A stretch of 64,000 nucleotides of DNA from Roseateles_E cavernae. GTDB taxonomy: Bacteria > Pseudomonadota > Gammaproteobacteria > Burkholderiales > Burkholderiaceae_C. The DNA is taken from the NCBI RefSeq assembly GCF_040187885.1, contig NZ_JBDPLH010000008.1, positions 62,001 to 126,000 of the forward strand, given 5' to 3'. The notes beneath the pieces are model-generated. The model searched no databases. It was not told where the DNA came from and worked only from the letters and a program-made list of their open reading frames with translations. Positions 25,310 through 33,298 of this stretch are shown in pieces. The position numbers were made by a program, and so were the translations under genes. Positions within the stretch are counted from its first letter, which is position 1, and each line of letters starts with the position of its first letter.

Positions 25310-26290
25310 ATGACGGCGGCGGCGCCCTATTTGGTGGCCGACATCGGCGGCACCAATGCGCGTTTTGGTTGGGTGGCGGCTGGCGGCTCGGCGGTGACGC
25401 AGGTGCGCACGCTGCCGGTGCCGGCCCATGCCGGGCCGGCGGAGGCGGCGCGGGCTTATCTGGTCGGGCTGCAGCGCGATCTGGGTGCGGCCTACCGGGC
25501 GCCGCGGCGGGCCGCGTTCGCGGTCGCCACCGCGGTGGCCGGTGACCGGGTGGAGCTGACCAACAGCCACTGGAGCTTTTCGCGCGCGGCGGTGCAGGCG
25601 GATCTGGGGCTGGATGTCTTGCTGATGCTCAATGACTTCGAGGCGCTGGCGCTGTCGCTGCCGCGCCTGGACGCGGCGCAGCTGCGCGCGCATGGCGGGG
25701 TGTTGCCGCGGCCCAGCGGCACCTTGGCCGTCATCGGCCCCGGCACCGGCCTGGGTGTGGCCGGGGTGGTGCAGACCGCGCAGGGCTGGCTGGCGCTGCC
25801 GGGCGAGGGGGGGCACGCGACGCTGGCACCGGCCGATGAGTTCGAGAGCGAGTTGCTGGCGCGGGTGCGGCGCGACCATGCCCACGTGTCCGCCGAGCGC
25901 TTGCTGTCCGGCATCGGTTTGCCGGTGCTGCATGGGGCGGTGGCGGCGGTGCTGGGCCAGCCGGTGTCGGTGCCTATAAGCACCGAGGCGATTGTCGAGG
26001 CGGGGGTGGGCGGCGCCGATGCGCTCAGTGCCTGCACGCTCGATGCCTTCTGTGCCCTGCTGGGCAGCTTTGCCGGCAATGTGGCGCTGACCCTGGGGGC
26101 GCGTGGTGGTGTCTATATCGGCGGCGGCATCGTGCCGCGCCTGGGCGAGCGCTTCTTTGCTTCGCGCTTTCGGGAGCGCTTCGAGTCCAAGGGGCGCTTC
26201 CGTTCCTATCTGGAAGGCATTCCGACCGCCTTGATCACCGACACGTTGGCCGCGCTGGGTGGGGCGGCGCTGGCGATCGAGCAGGCCTGA
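25310..26290 (+). CDS. glk: glucokinase
   Basis: 326 residues from the ATG at 25310. Full glucokinase set: LVADIGGTNARFGW (ATP/phosphate), LMLNDFEALALSLP (glucose contact Asn-Asp), IGPGTGLGVAGVV, GEGGHATL and YIGGGIVPRLGERF. It phosphorylates free glucose in the cytoplasm, such as glucose released by MalQ and the amylases. It is divergent from the Glk-HexR fusion, so two glucokinases share one control region. The stretch from 25256 upstream of this ATG looks non-coding. Confidence 0.93.
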   Translation: MTAAAPYLVADIGGTNARFGWVAAGGSAVTQVRTLPVPAHAGPAEAARAYLVGLQRDLGAAYRAPRRAAFAVATAVAGDRVELTNSHWSFSRAAVQADLGLDVLLMLNDFEALALSLPRLDAAQLRAHGGVLPRPSGTLAVIGPGTGLGVAGVVQTAQGWLALPGEGGHATLAPADEFESELLARVRRDHAHVSAERLLSGIGLPVLHGAVAAVLGQPVSVPISTEAIVEAGVGGADALSACTLDAFCALLGSFAGNVALTLGARGGVYIGGGIVPRLGERFFASRFRERFESKGRFRSYLEGIPTALITDTLAALGGAALAIEQA

Positions 26291-26330
26291 CGGGTTGTTG
26301 TTGTCTGGCTTCGGTGTTGTGTTTTTACAA

Positions 26331-26345
26331 TGTAGTTGAGCTACA
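26331..26345. promoter_or_regulatory. HexR-like operator upstream of the TonB receptor
   Basis: TGTAGTTGAGCTACA, a perfect TGTA-N7-TACA frame with 6 of 7 arm pairs, 261 bases before the receptor start. Confidence 0.65.
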
Positions 26346-26400
26346 TGAATGGCGTTTAGCGCCCGGAACAACACCGCCGTGAGGTCTTGGTGGTGGCTTG

Positions 26401-26412
26401 TTTCATAGGGAA
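26401..26412 (+). promoter_or_regulatory. shared leader element TTTCATAGGGAA, copy 2
   Basis: Same 12 bases as 25070-25081, again about 70 bases after a HexR-like box. The 26291-26591 gap holds no gene. Confidence 0.5.
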
Positions 26413-26462
26413 AAAGCCAAAATTCTGATTTCATTAAGGGTTTTCGGCTGTGTTGTGAAAAA

Positions 26463-26477
26463 TCTAGTTTTGGTACA
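26463..26477. promoter_or_regulatory. second HexR-like box before the TonB receptor, one mismatch
   Basis: TCTAGTTTTGGTACA, one mismatch from TGTA-N7-TACA, 132 bases after the first box. It shares TAGTTTTG-TAC with the box at 25118. Confidence 0.4.
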
Positions 26478-26591
26478 AACAAGGCTGTAGCGAGATTCCG
26501 GAACAAGAAAAAAAGCGCAGGAATCCGGGCAGGCCTGGGTGGACCGGCCCACCGTTTGTGTTGCGTCGATGACATCGTTTAGGAGACAAAG

Positions 26592-29378
26592 ATGACGAAT
26601 GCTGTGAACCAGGCCGGCGCCACGCCCGGCGCTTTGTGGAGACTCAGTCCGGTGGCCGGTGCCTGCACCGTGCTGCTGATGGTGGCCACGGTGGCGCAGG
26701 CCCAGCAGGCCGCCCAGACCACCTTGGACACCGTCACGGTGACCGGCATCCGCCGCGGCATCGAGGCCGCGATCTCGGTCAAGAAGAACTCGGACTCCAT
26801 CGTCGAATCGGTCTCGGCCGAGGACATCGGCAAGCTGCCCGACAGCAGCATCGCCGAGTCGATCGCCCGCCTGCCGGGCCTCTCAGCCCAGCGCGTGGCC
26901 GGTCGTGCCCAGGTGATCAGCGTGCGCGGCCTGTCGCCCGACTTCGCCACCACATTGCTCAATGGCCGCGAGCTGGTCAGCACCGGCGACAACCGCAGCG
27001 TCGAGTTCGACCAGTACCCCTCCGAGCTGCTCAGCGGCGTGACGGTCTACAAGACGCCCGATGCCGGTCTGGTCGGCCAGGGCCTGTCGGGCACGCTGGA
27101 CATGCAGACGGTGCGGCCGTTGAACTTCGGCAGCCGTGTGGTCGCGCTGAACGCGCGCGGCCAGCGCAGCTCCCTGGGGGCTGCGGCCAATGCCAAGGCC
27201 ACCGGCAACCGCTTCAGCGCCAGCTATATCGACCAGTTCGCCGACAAGACCATAGGCCTGGCCATCGGCTACGCGCACCAGGAAACCCCGGTGCAGGAAG
27301 AGCAGGTCGGCCTGTACGAGCCCTGGAAGGTCGAGGGCCGCCCCGGTGTGGCCGCCGGCAGCTATGTGATGGACGGCATCAAGGCGCTGCGCCGCACCGG
27401 CAAGACCACGCGCGACGGCGTGATGGCCACCGTGGAGTTCCGCCCGTCCAAGCACTGGACCAGCGTCGTCGACGCCTTCGCTGCCGAGGCCAAGCAGGTC
27501 GACACGGCCAACCAGTTCGAGCTGAACCTGCAGTACAACGGCAACTTCCCCTGCAACCCGGCCTGCACCTGGACCGATGCGACGGTCAACGGCAACGGCA
27601 CGCATACCGGCGGCACCATCACCAATGTCTACCCGCTGGTGCGGGGCATGTACAACAAGCGTGATGACAAGATCTCGGCGCTGGGCTGGAACAATAAGTT
27701 CCAGTTCGACAACGGCGTCAGCGTGGTGGCCGACCTCAACTACTCGAAGGCCAAGCGCAACGAGCTGAGCCTGGAGAACAATGCCCAGCTGAGCCCGGTC
27801 GGCGGCGTGCCCTTCGACACGATCAAGCTGAACTTCGCGAGCTCGAACTTCTCGACCATGGTGCCGCAGCTGGACTACTCGGACCCGGCCAAGCTCTTCC
27901 TGCGCGGCACGATCTACGGCTCCGGCTACGGCAAGGTGCCCCGCGTCGAGGATGAACTCAGCGGCTTCAAGCTGACCGGCAACTTCCCGGCGCCGACGAT
28001 GCTGTCGGGCTTGGTGGCTGACATCGACGTGGGCCTGAACTACGCCGACCGCTCCAAGAAGAAGCGCCAGCCCGAGGGCAATATCAATGTGGGCGCGCAG
28101 GGCGACACCACGGTGGCGGCCGATCTGCAATACCGCCCGGTCGATCTCGGCTTTGCCGGTCTGGGCATGATCCCGGCCTGGAATGTGCCCGGCGCGGTCG
28201 GTCGCTACATGACCTTCAACCCGACCGACACCGAAGGCTATCTGATCGCCAAGGCCTGGGATGTGGAGGAGAAGACCACGACCGCCTTTGCCCGTGCCAA
28301 TGTCGACAGCACGATGTTCGGCCTGCCGGTGCGCGGCAACTTCGGTCTGCAGATGGTGCGCGTCGAGCAGCAGTCGACGGCCAATTACTTCGACGGCACC
28401 GCACCGGTCGGCAGCCAGGTCAAGCCGGTCACCGAGGGCAAGACCGTGACCGACTTCCTGCCCAGCCTGAACCTGGCTTTCTCGCTGGGCAATGACCAGA
28501 CGCTGCGTTTCGCGCTGGCCCGCCAGATGGCACGGCCGCGTGTCGACCAGCTGCGCTCGGCGCTGGACTTCGGCATCGACAAGGCCAATGGCAAGCCCGG
28601 GGCCAGCGGCGGCAACTCGCAGCTGGACCCCTGGCGTGCCAATGCGCTGGACGTGTCCTACGAGAAATACTTCGGCTCCAAGGCCTATGTCGCGGCCGCC
28701 GGTTTCTACAAGGATCTGCGCAGCTATATCTACACCCAGGGGCGCGACAACTACGACTTCTCGAAGTTCGTCGCCGGCTACCTGCCGCCGACCAACTGCG
28801 GCGCCGGCAACCAGGCCTGCCCGCCGGCTCTGGATACGGGCACCTACACCGCGCCGTTCAACGGCAGCGGCGGCAAGCTCAAGGGCGTGGAGCTGTCGGC
28901 CTCGCTGCCGCTGAACCTGGTCAGCCCGATGCTCAATGGCTTCGGTCTGGTCGCCAGCGCCAGCTTCACCAGCAGCAATATCCGTATCAAGGACATTGAC
29001 CCCGATGTCGTCAAGAGCGTGGGCAATGATCCGATCAGCCTGCCGGGCCTGTCCAAGCGCGTCTACAACCTGACCGCCTACTACGAGCGCGACGGTTTCG
29101 AGGCCCGCATCAGCCAGCGCAAGCGTTCCGACTTCATCGGCGAGATCGGCAACTTCAACGGCAGCCGCACGCTGCGCTATGTGGTGGGCGAGAGCATCGT
29201 CGACCTGCAGCTGGGCTACAACTTCAACCAGGGCGCGTTCAAGGGCCTGGGCCTGCTGTTCCAGGTCAACAACCTGGGCGACGATGCCTACCGCACCTAT
29301 GCGGCCAGCAAGGACCGTCCGTTGGAGTACATGAAGTGGGGCCGTACCTATCTGGTCGGTGCGAACTACAAGTTCTGA
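26592..29378 (+). CDS. TonB-dependent receptor, Xanthomonas/Caulobacter type (likely maltodextrin uptake)
   Basis: 928 residues. The ATG has AGGAG 8 bases upstream. Signal peptide to about residue 38 (VAQAQ), TonB-box-like LDTVTVTG (about 45-52), plug domain with SIAESIARLPGLSAQR and ISVRGLSPDFATTLLNGREL, then the 22-strand barrel ending in the outer-membrane C-terminal Phe (GANYKF). It sits between glucokinase and the malEFGK/glg genes with HexR-like boxes upstream, so an alpha-glucan or other sugar oligomer is the likely cargo. The substrate is inferred from context only. Confidence 0.92.
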   Translation: MTNAVNQAGATPGALWRLSPVAGACTVLLMVATVAQAQQAAQTTLDTVTVTGIRRGIEAAISVKKNSDSIVESVSAEDIGKLPDSSIAESIARLPGLSAQRVAGRAQVISVRGLSPDFATTLLNGRELVSTGDNRSVEFDQYPSELLSGVTVYKTPDAGLVGQGLSGTLDMQTVRPLNFGSRVVALNARGQRSSLGAAANAKATGNRFSASYIDQFADKTIGLAIGYAHQETPVQEEQVGLYEPWKVEGRPGVAAGSYVMDGIKALRRTGKTTRDGVMATVEFRPSKHWTSVVDAFAAEAKQVDTANQFELNLQYNGNFPCNPACTWTDATVNGNGTHTGGTITNVYPLVRGMYNKRDDKISALGWNNKFQFDNGVSVVADLNYSKAKRNELSLENNAQLSPVGGVPFDTIKLNFASSNFSTMVPQLDYSDPAKLFLRGTIYGSGYGKVPRVEDELSGFKLTGNFPAPTMLSGLVADIDVGLNYADRSKKKRQPEGNINVGAQGDTTVAADLQYRPVDLGFAGLGMIPAWNVPGAVGRYMTFNPTDTEGYLIAKAWDVEEKTTTAFARANVDSTMFGLPVRGNFGLQMVRVEQQSTANYFDGTAPVGSQVKPVTEGKTVTDFLPSLNLAFSLGNDQTLRFALARQMARPRVDQLRSALDFGIDKANGKPGASGGNSQLDPWRANALDVSYEKYFGSKAYVAAAGFYKDLRSYIYTQGRDNYDFSKFVAGYLPPTNCGAGNQACPPALDTGTYTAPFNGSGGKLKGVELSASLPLNLVSPMLNGFGLVASASFTSSNIRIKDIDPDVVKSVGNDPISLPGLSKRVYNLTAYYERDGFEARISQRKRSDFIGEIGNFNGSRTLRYVVGESIVDLQLGYNFNQGAFKGLGLLFQVNNLGDDAYRTYAASKDRPLEYMKWGRTYLVGANYKF

Positions 29379-29398
29379 TCGGCTGTCAAAGCCTTCCG

Positions 29399-29425
29399 GC
29401 CCCGGACGCTCTCCGGGGCTTTTTT
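29399..29425 (+). terminator. intrinsic terminator of the TonB receptor gene
   Basis: Stem GCCCCGGA / TCCGGGGC (29399-29406 with 29412-29419), 5-base loop, then six T. It begins 21 bases after the receptor stop. Confidence 0.9.
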
Positions 29426-29438
29426 ACTGGAGTTCGAC

Positions 29439-30200
29439 ATGCGCTGTCTGATCACCGGATTGAGGGGCACGCTGGCGCCGGTGCTGGCCCGGCAGCTGCG
29501 CGAGGCCGGCCACGAGCTGCTGGGCTGGGACCGCGAACAGGTCGATCCCGAGGATGCGGCGGCGGCCTCGGCCTGGCTGGCGGCGCAGCGCCTCGACGCG
29601 ATCGCCCATCTGGCGATGGGCAGCGCCGACTGGGCCGGCCGGCTGGCCGCCCATGCGGCCGCACGAGGCCTGCCCATGCTCTTCACCAGCACCGCGATGG
29701 TGTTCCATCACGAGCCCGACGGTCCGCATGGGCCGCAGGATGCGCGCACCGCGCAGGACGACTACGGCCGCTACAAGATGGCCTGCGAGGACGCGGTGCG
29801 CGCCGCCTGCGCCGATGCCACGGTGGCACGCATCGGCTGGCAGATCGATGCCGAGCGCCCCGGCAACAATATGCTGATGGCGCTTGACGACTGGCAGCGC
29901 CGCGAAGGCAGGGTCGCGGCCAGCGCCGCCTGGCGGCCGGCCTGTTCCTTCATGGACGACACGGCCGCCGCGCTGATGGGCCTGCTGCTGCGGCCCGAGC
30001 CGGGCGTCGTGCATCTGGACAGCAATGCCGACGAGGCCCATGGTTTTGATCGCGTCGCTGCGGCCCTGCGGGCGCACTTCGGGCGCGCCGATTGGCGCAT
30101 CGAGGTACATCAGGACTATCGCCACGACCAGCGCCTGGCCGACGGCCGGCGGCTGATGCCGGGCTTGTCAGAGCGGCTGCCCGAGCTCCTTGCTGCCTGA
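29439..30200 (+). CDS. RmlD-like NAD(P)-dependent sugar-nucleotide reductase/epimerase
   Basis: 253 residues, extended short-chain dehydrogenase fold. The N-terminal nucleotide loop is MRCLITGLRGTLAPVLAR (GxRGxLxP in place of GxxGxxG); FTSTAMVFHHE and DDYGRYKMACE hold the Ser/Thr-Tyr-Lys active-site positions (YGRYK). Resembles dTDP-4-dehydrorhamnose reductase-like proteins, but no rhamnose genes are near, so the substrate is unknown. The last 33 bases overlap the convergent hydroxylase gene. Confidence 0.8.
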   Translation: MRCLITGLRGTLAPVLARQLREAGHELLGWDREQVDPEDAAAASAWLAAQRLDAIAHLAMGSADWAGRLAAHAAARGLPMLFTSTAMVFHHEPDGPHGPQDARTAQDDYGRYKMACEDAVRAACADATVARIGWQIDAERPGNNMLMALDDWQRREGRVAASAAWRPACSFMDDTAAALMGLLLRPEPGVVHLDSNADEAHGFDRVAAALRAHFGRADWRIEVHQDYRHDQRLADGRRLMPGLSERLPELLAA

Positions 30201-31454
30201 ATCGCCAGCCGAAGGCTTTTGTGTTGCTGTCGCGCGCAGCAGCCGGGGCAGCAGAGCCAGGCCGGCCAGCGCGGCCAGCAGGCTCAGCGCCCACAGCGCG
30301 CTGCCCGGCGCCAGCAAGACCTGACCCTGCCAGAGCTGGGCGCCGGCGACGCCGGCCAGCGCGAGCAGGCGCAGCCGTTCGCCACCGGCCGCCGCCGCCG
30401 GGTCTTCCAGCAGCCGGGCCAGCAGCACCAGGCTCAGCACCAGACCTGCCGCGGCGGCCAGGCCCAGCTGCAGGCTCAAGCGCGGCTCCACCGCCAGGAA
30501 GTACACGCCCAGCAGCAGGAGCAGCGCCAGCTGCAGCAGGCCGTACAGCGGCAGGCCCGGCGGCAGCGGCGGTGCATAGCGGACAAAGCGCGCCAGATCG
30601 GGCCTGGGCTTGGGCGCCAGCCGCTCGGCGGCGGCCGGCCGCCAGGCGGGGCGCCGAAACCAGATGGTCAGCTTGTCGCGCCAGTTGTCGGCCAGCCGGG
30701 CATCGCGCCACAGCTCGGCATAGTTGCGGGTATTGGCCTGCCAGACGCTCCAGCTGCGCAGCGGCCCCAGCACGCCGTAGACGATGGGCTCGCCCTCACG
30801 CTCCTCGACAAAAGTGCCGAACAGCCGGTCCCACAGGATCAGGATGCCGCCGTAGTTGCGGTCCAGGCAGTAGTCGTTCTGGCCGTGGTGGACGCGGTGG
30901 TTGGACGGCGAGACGAAGACCCGGTCGAACCAGCCCAGCTTGCCGACCAGCCGGGTATGGACCCAGAACTGGTAGAGCAGATCGATCAGGCCGACGACGA
31001 CAAACATCAGCGGCGGCACCCCCAGCAGGGCCATCGGCAGATAGAAGATCCAGCTGAACAAGAACCCGGTGCTGGTCTGGCGCAAGGCGGTGCTGAGGTT
31101 GTATTCCTCGCTGCTGTGGTGCACCACATGGGCGGCCCACAGGATCGCGACCTCATGACCGAGTCTATGGTTCCAGTAGTAGAGGAAGTCGTAGAGCAAG
31201 AGGGCGAGCAGCCAGGTCCAGACGGTGTCCAGCGGCCACTCGAGCAGCGCACCATGCTGCCAGACCAGGGTGTAGAGCCCCACCGTCATCAGCTTGGTGA
31301 ACACGCCCGCCAGCTGGCTGCTGATGCCGGCCGCGAGGCTGGCGACCGTGTCGGCGGCGCGGTAGACGGCCTCGCCGCGGCGGCGGCTCCACAGGAACTC
31401 AGCCGCCATCAGCAGCACGAAGACCGGGACGGCGTAGACGATGGGATTGAGCAT
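30168..31454 (-). CDS. sterol desaturase/fatty acid hydroxylase-family membrane protein
   Basis: 428 residues. The histidine clusters of the family are complete: HRLGHE, HVVHHSSEEYN and HRVHHGQN with NHR before it; these bind the di-iron centre. About four membrane helices surround them. After residue 290 the protein gains a further hydrophobic C-terminal block (LQLALLLLLGVYFLAVE and others), as in alkylglycerol monooxygenase-like members. Likely a lipid hydroxylase or desaturase in the inner membrane; the substrate is unknown. A CAAGACCTGACCC copy is at 30315. Confidence 0.85.
   Translation of the reverse strand: MLNPIVYAVPVFVLLMAAEFLWSRRRGEAVYRAADTVASLAAGISSQLAGVFTKLMTVGLYTLVWQHGALLEWPLDTVWTWLLALLLYDFLYYWNHRLGHEVAILWAAHVVHHSSEEYNLSTALRQTSTGFLFSWIFYLPMALLGVPPLMFVVVGLIDLLYQFWVHTRLVGKLGWFDRVFVSPSNHRVHHGQNDYCLDRNYGGILILWDRLFGTFVEEREGEPIVYGVLGPLRSWSVWQANTRNYAELWRDARLADNWRDKLTIWFRRPAWRPAAAERLAPKPRPDLARFVRYAPPLPPGLPLYGLLQLALLLLLGVYFLAVEPRLSLQLGLAAAAGLVLSLVLLARLLEDPAAAAGGERLRLLALAGVAGAQLWQGQVLLAPGSALWALSLLAALAGLALLPRLLRATATQKPSAGDSGSKELGQPL
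30315..30323 (+). repeat. CAAGACCTG copy 10 (extended ACCC)
   Basis: In the fatty acid hydroxylase gene; the gene strand reads Gln-Val-Leu with TTG. Confidence 0.9.
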
Positions 31455-31510
31455 GGCCGCAGTCTAGGCCTGGCACCCGGGGCCTGGGAGGCGGTGCAAA
31501 CCCGGCCGCC

Positions 31511-32407
31511 TCAGATCAAGCCGGCCCAGCCCTGTTGATGCCGGTCAAAGCGCTCGCGCAACAAGGCCTGCTGTTCGGCCGGCAGCGGGCCTTGGGCGAC
31601 GGCTGCCAGGTTCTGCTTCAAATGGGTCAGCTTGCCGGTGCCGACGATGGCGCTGCCGACGCCCTGCGCGTGGGCGGCAAAGCGCAGCGCCAGGTTCATC
31701 CAGTCGCTGCCCTCACCCAGCGCCTGCGGCAGCCCCATGGCCTGCCAGCGGTCCCACAACTGGCCCTCGGCAAAATCATCGGGCCGCTGCGCATGGCGCC
31801 AGACCGCGCCGGCCACCGGGCGCTTGGCGATCACACCCAGGCCGCGCGAGTGGGCCAGCGGCAGGCGCTGCTCCAGATTGACCTGGTCGCAGACGCTGAT
31901 CGAGGTCTGCACGGCGCCGAAAACTTCGCAGCCCAGCGCGAAATCCAGCTCGGCGTTGTCGCCCGAATAGGCCGCCACACGGAGCTTGCCGGCGCGCCGG
32001 CAATCGTCGAGCGCGCGTATCACCTCGCCCTGCTGCAGCACGGTCAGCGGGCAGGAATGCAGATGCACGATGTCGATGGCCTCGCAGCGCATCAGGCCCA
32101 GCGCGCGCTCGACGCCGGCGACGATGCAGTCGTAGGTCCAGTCCGGCACGCCGTCGACGCCGTAGCCGACCTTGGTGGACAGCACGAAGTCCGCGCGCCG
32201 ATGCGCCAGATGCCGGCCTATGCGGGCCTCGGACAGGCCGTAGCCGCGCGCGGTGTCGATCAGATTGATGCCCAGGTCGAGCACCTCGTTGAGCAGGCGG
32301 CCGGCCTCGTCCTCGCTGACGCGATGGTCGTTGATATGCATCGCGCCAAAGCCCAGGGCCGAGACCCGCAGGCCGCTGCGGCCGAATTCACGCCATGGCA
32401 TGGGCAT
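31511..32407 (-). CDS. aldo/keto reductase
   Basis: 298 residues. The active-site tetrad regions are visible: INLIDTARGYGLSE (Asp, Tyr), LSTKVGYG (Lys) and IVHLHSC (His). The start MPMPWREFG shares one base with the malG stop (TGATG), so it is the last gene of the malK-E-F-G unit and translationally coupled. NAD(P)H-dependent reduction of an aldehyde or sugar is likely; its link to maltose transport is positional only. Confidence 0.88.
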   Translation of the reverse strand: MPMPWREFGRSGLRVSALGFGAMHINDHRVSEDEAGRLLNEVLDLGINLIDTARGYGLSEARIGRHLAHRRADFVLSTKVGYGVDGVPDWTYDCIVAGVERALGLMRCEAIDIVHLHSCPLTVLQQGEVIRALDDCRRAGKLRVAAYSGDNAELDFALGCEVFGAVQTSISVCDQVNLEQRLPLAHSRGLGVIAKRPVAGAVWRHAQRPDDFAEGQLWDRWQAMGLPQALGEGSDWMNLALRFAAHAQGVGSAIVGTGKLTHLKQNLAAVAQGPLPAEQQALLRERFDRHQQGWAGLI

Positions 32408-33297
32408 CAACCTTTGACGCCGCCGGCCGTCAGCCCGGAGACGATCCAGCGCTGGGCCAGCAGGAAGACCGCGGTGATAGGCAGGCCGGACAGTACGGCC
32501 GCGGCGGCAAAGTCGCCCCATAGAAAGCGCTGGTCGTGCAGATAGTATTTGGAGCCCACGGCCAGGGTCAGATTGCCTTCCTCGCGCAAGAGCACCGAGG
32601 CCACCGGGTACTCGATGATGGTGCCGATGAACGCCAGCACGAAGACCACCATCAGGATGGGCACGGCCATCGGCAGCAGCACCAGGCGGAAGGCCTGCCA
32701 GTGGCTGGCGCCGTCGACCTTGGCGCATTCCTCGATCTCGACCGGGATGGTCTCGAAATAGCCCTTGATGGTCCAGATATGGGTGGCGACGCCGCCCAGA
32801 TAGGCCAGCACCAGGCCGGCATGGGTCTCGATGCCCAGACCGGGAACGTAGCCGCCTATGGTCTCGAAGATCGCATAGATCGCGACCAGGGCCAGCACCG
32901 GCGGGAACATCTGCAAGAGCAGCATCGAGTTCAGGATGCTGGACTGGAAGCGAAACCTCATGCGCGCGAAGGCATAGGCGGCCGTGGTCGAGATCGCGAC
33001 GATCAGCAAGGCCGAGAGCGTCGCGACCTTGACCGAGTTCCACAGCCAGGTCAGCACCGGGAAGGGCGGCTGCACCACGCTGCCATCGGGGGCCTGGTAG
33101 GGGATGCCCAGCGCCAGATGCCAGTGCTCCAGGCTGATCTCGCTCGGGATCAGGCTGCCGGTGGCGAAGTTGCCGGGGCGCAGCGAGATCGAGACCACGG
33201 CCAGCAGCGGAAACAGGGTCAGGGCCAGAAAGACCCACAACAGCGCGTGCGCCGCGAAGACGCGCCAGCGGGCTTGTTTGCCTCGAACGATGGCCAT
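32407..33297 (-). CDS. malG: maltose/maltodextrin ABC permease MalG
   Basis: 296 residues, six membrane segments. The ATPase-contact EAA loop is EECAKVDGASHWQAFRLVLLP (about 190-210), split here as EECAKVDGASH then WQAFRLV. Partner of MalF in the inner membrane, driven by MalK. It starts 1 base after the malF stop. Confidence 0.92.
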   Translation of the reverse strand: MAIVRGKQARWRVFAAHALLWVFLALTLFPLLAVVSISLRPGNFATGSLIPSEISLEHWHLALGIPYQAPDGSVVQPPFPVLTWLWNSVKVATLSALLIVAISTTAAYAFARMRFRFQSSILNSMLLLQMFPPVLALVAIYAIFETIGGYVPGLGIETHAGLVLAYLGGVATHIWTIKGYFETIPVEIEECAKVDGASHWQAFRLVLLPMAVPILMVVFVLAFIGTIIEYPVASVLLREEGNLTLAVGSKYYLHDQRFLWGDFAAAAVLSGLPITAVFLLAQRWIVSGLTAGGVKG

Positions 33298-33298
33298 A

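Noticed and set aside
31488..31512. Hairpin GAGGCGG/CCGCCTC at the end of the aldo/keto reductase gene
   Set aside because: It has no T run and overlaps the coding end; cannot be called a terminator with confidence.
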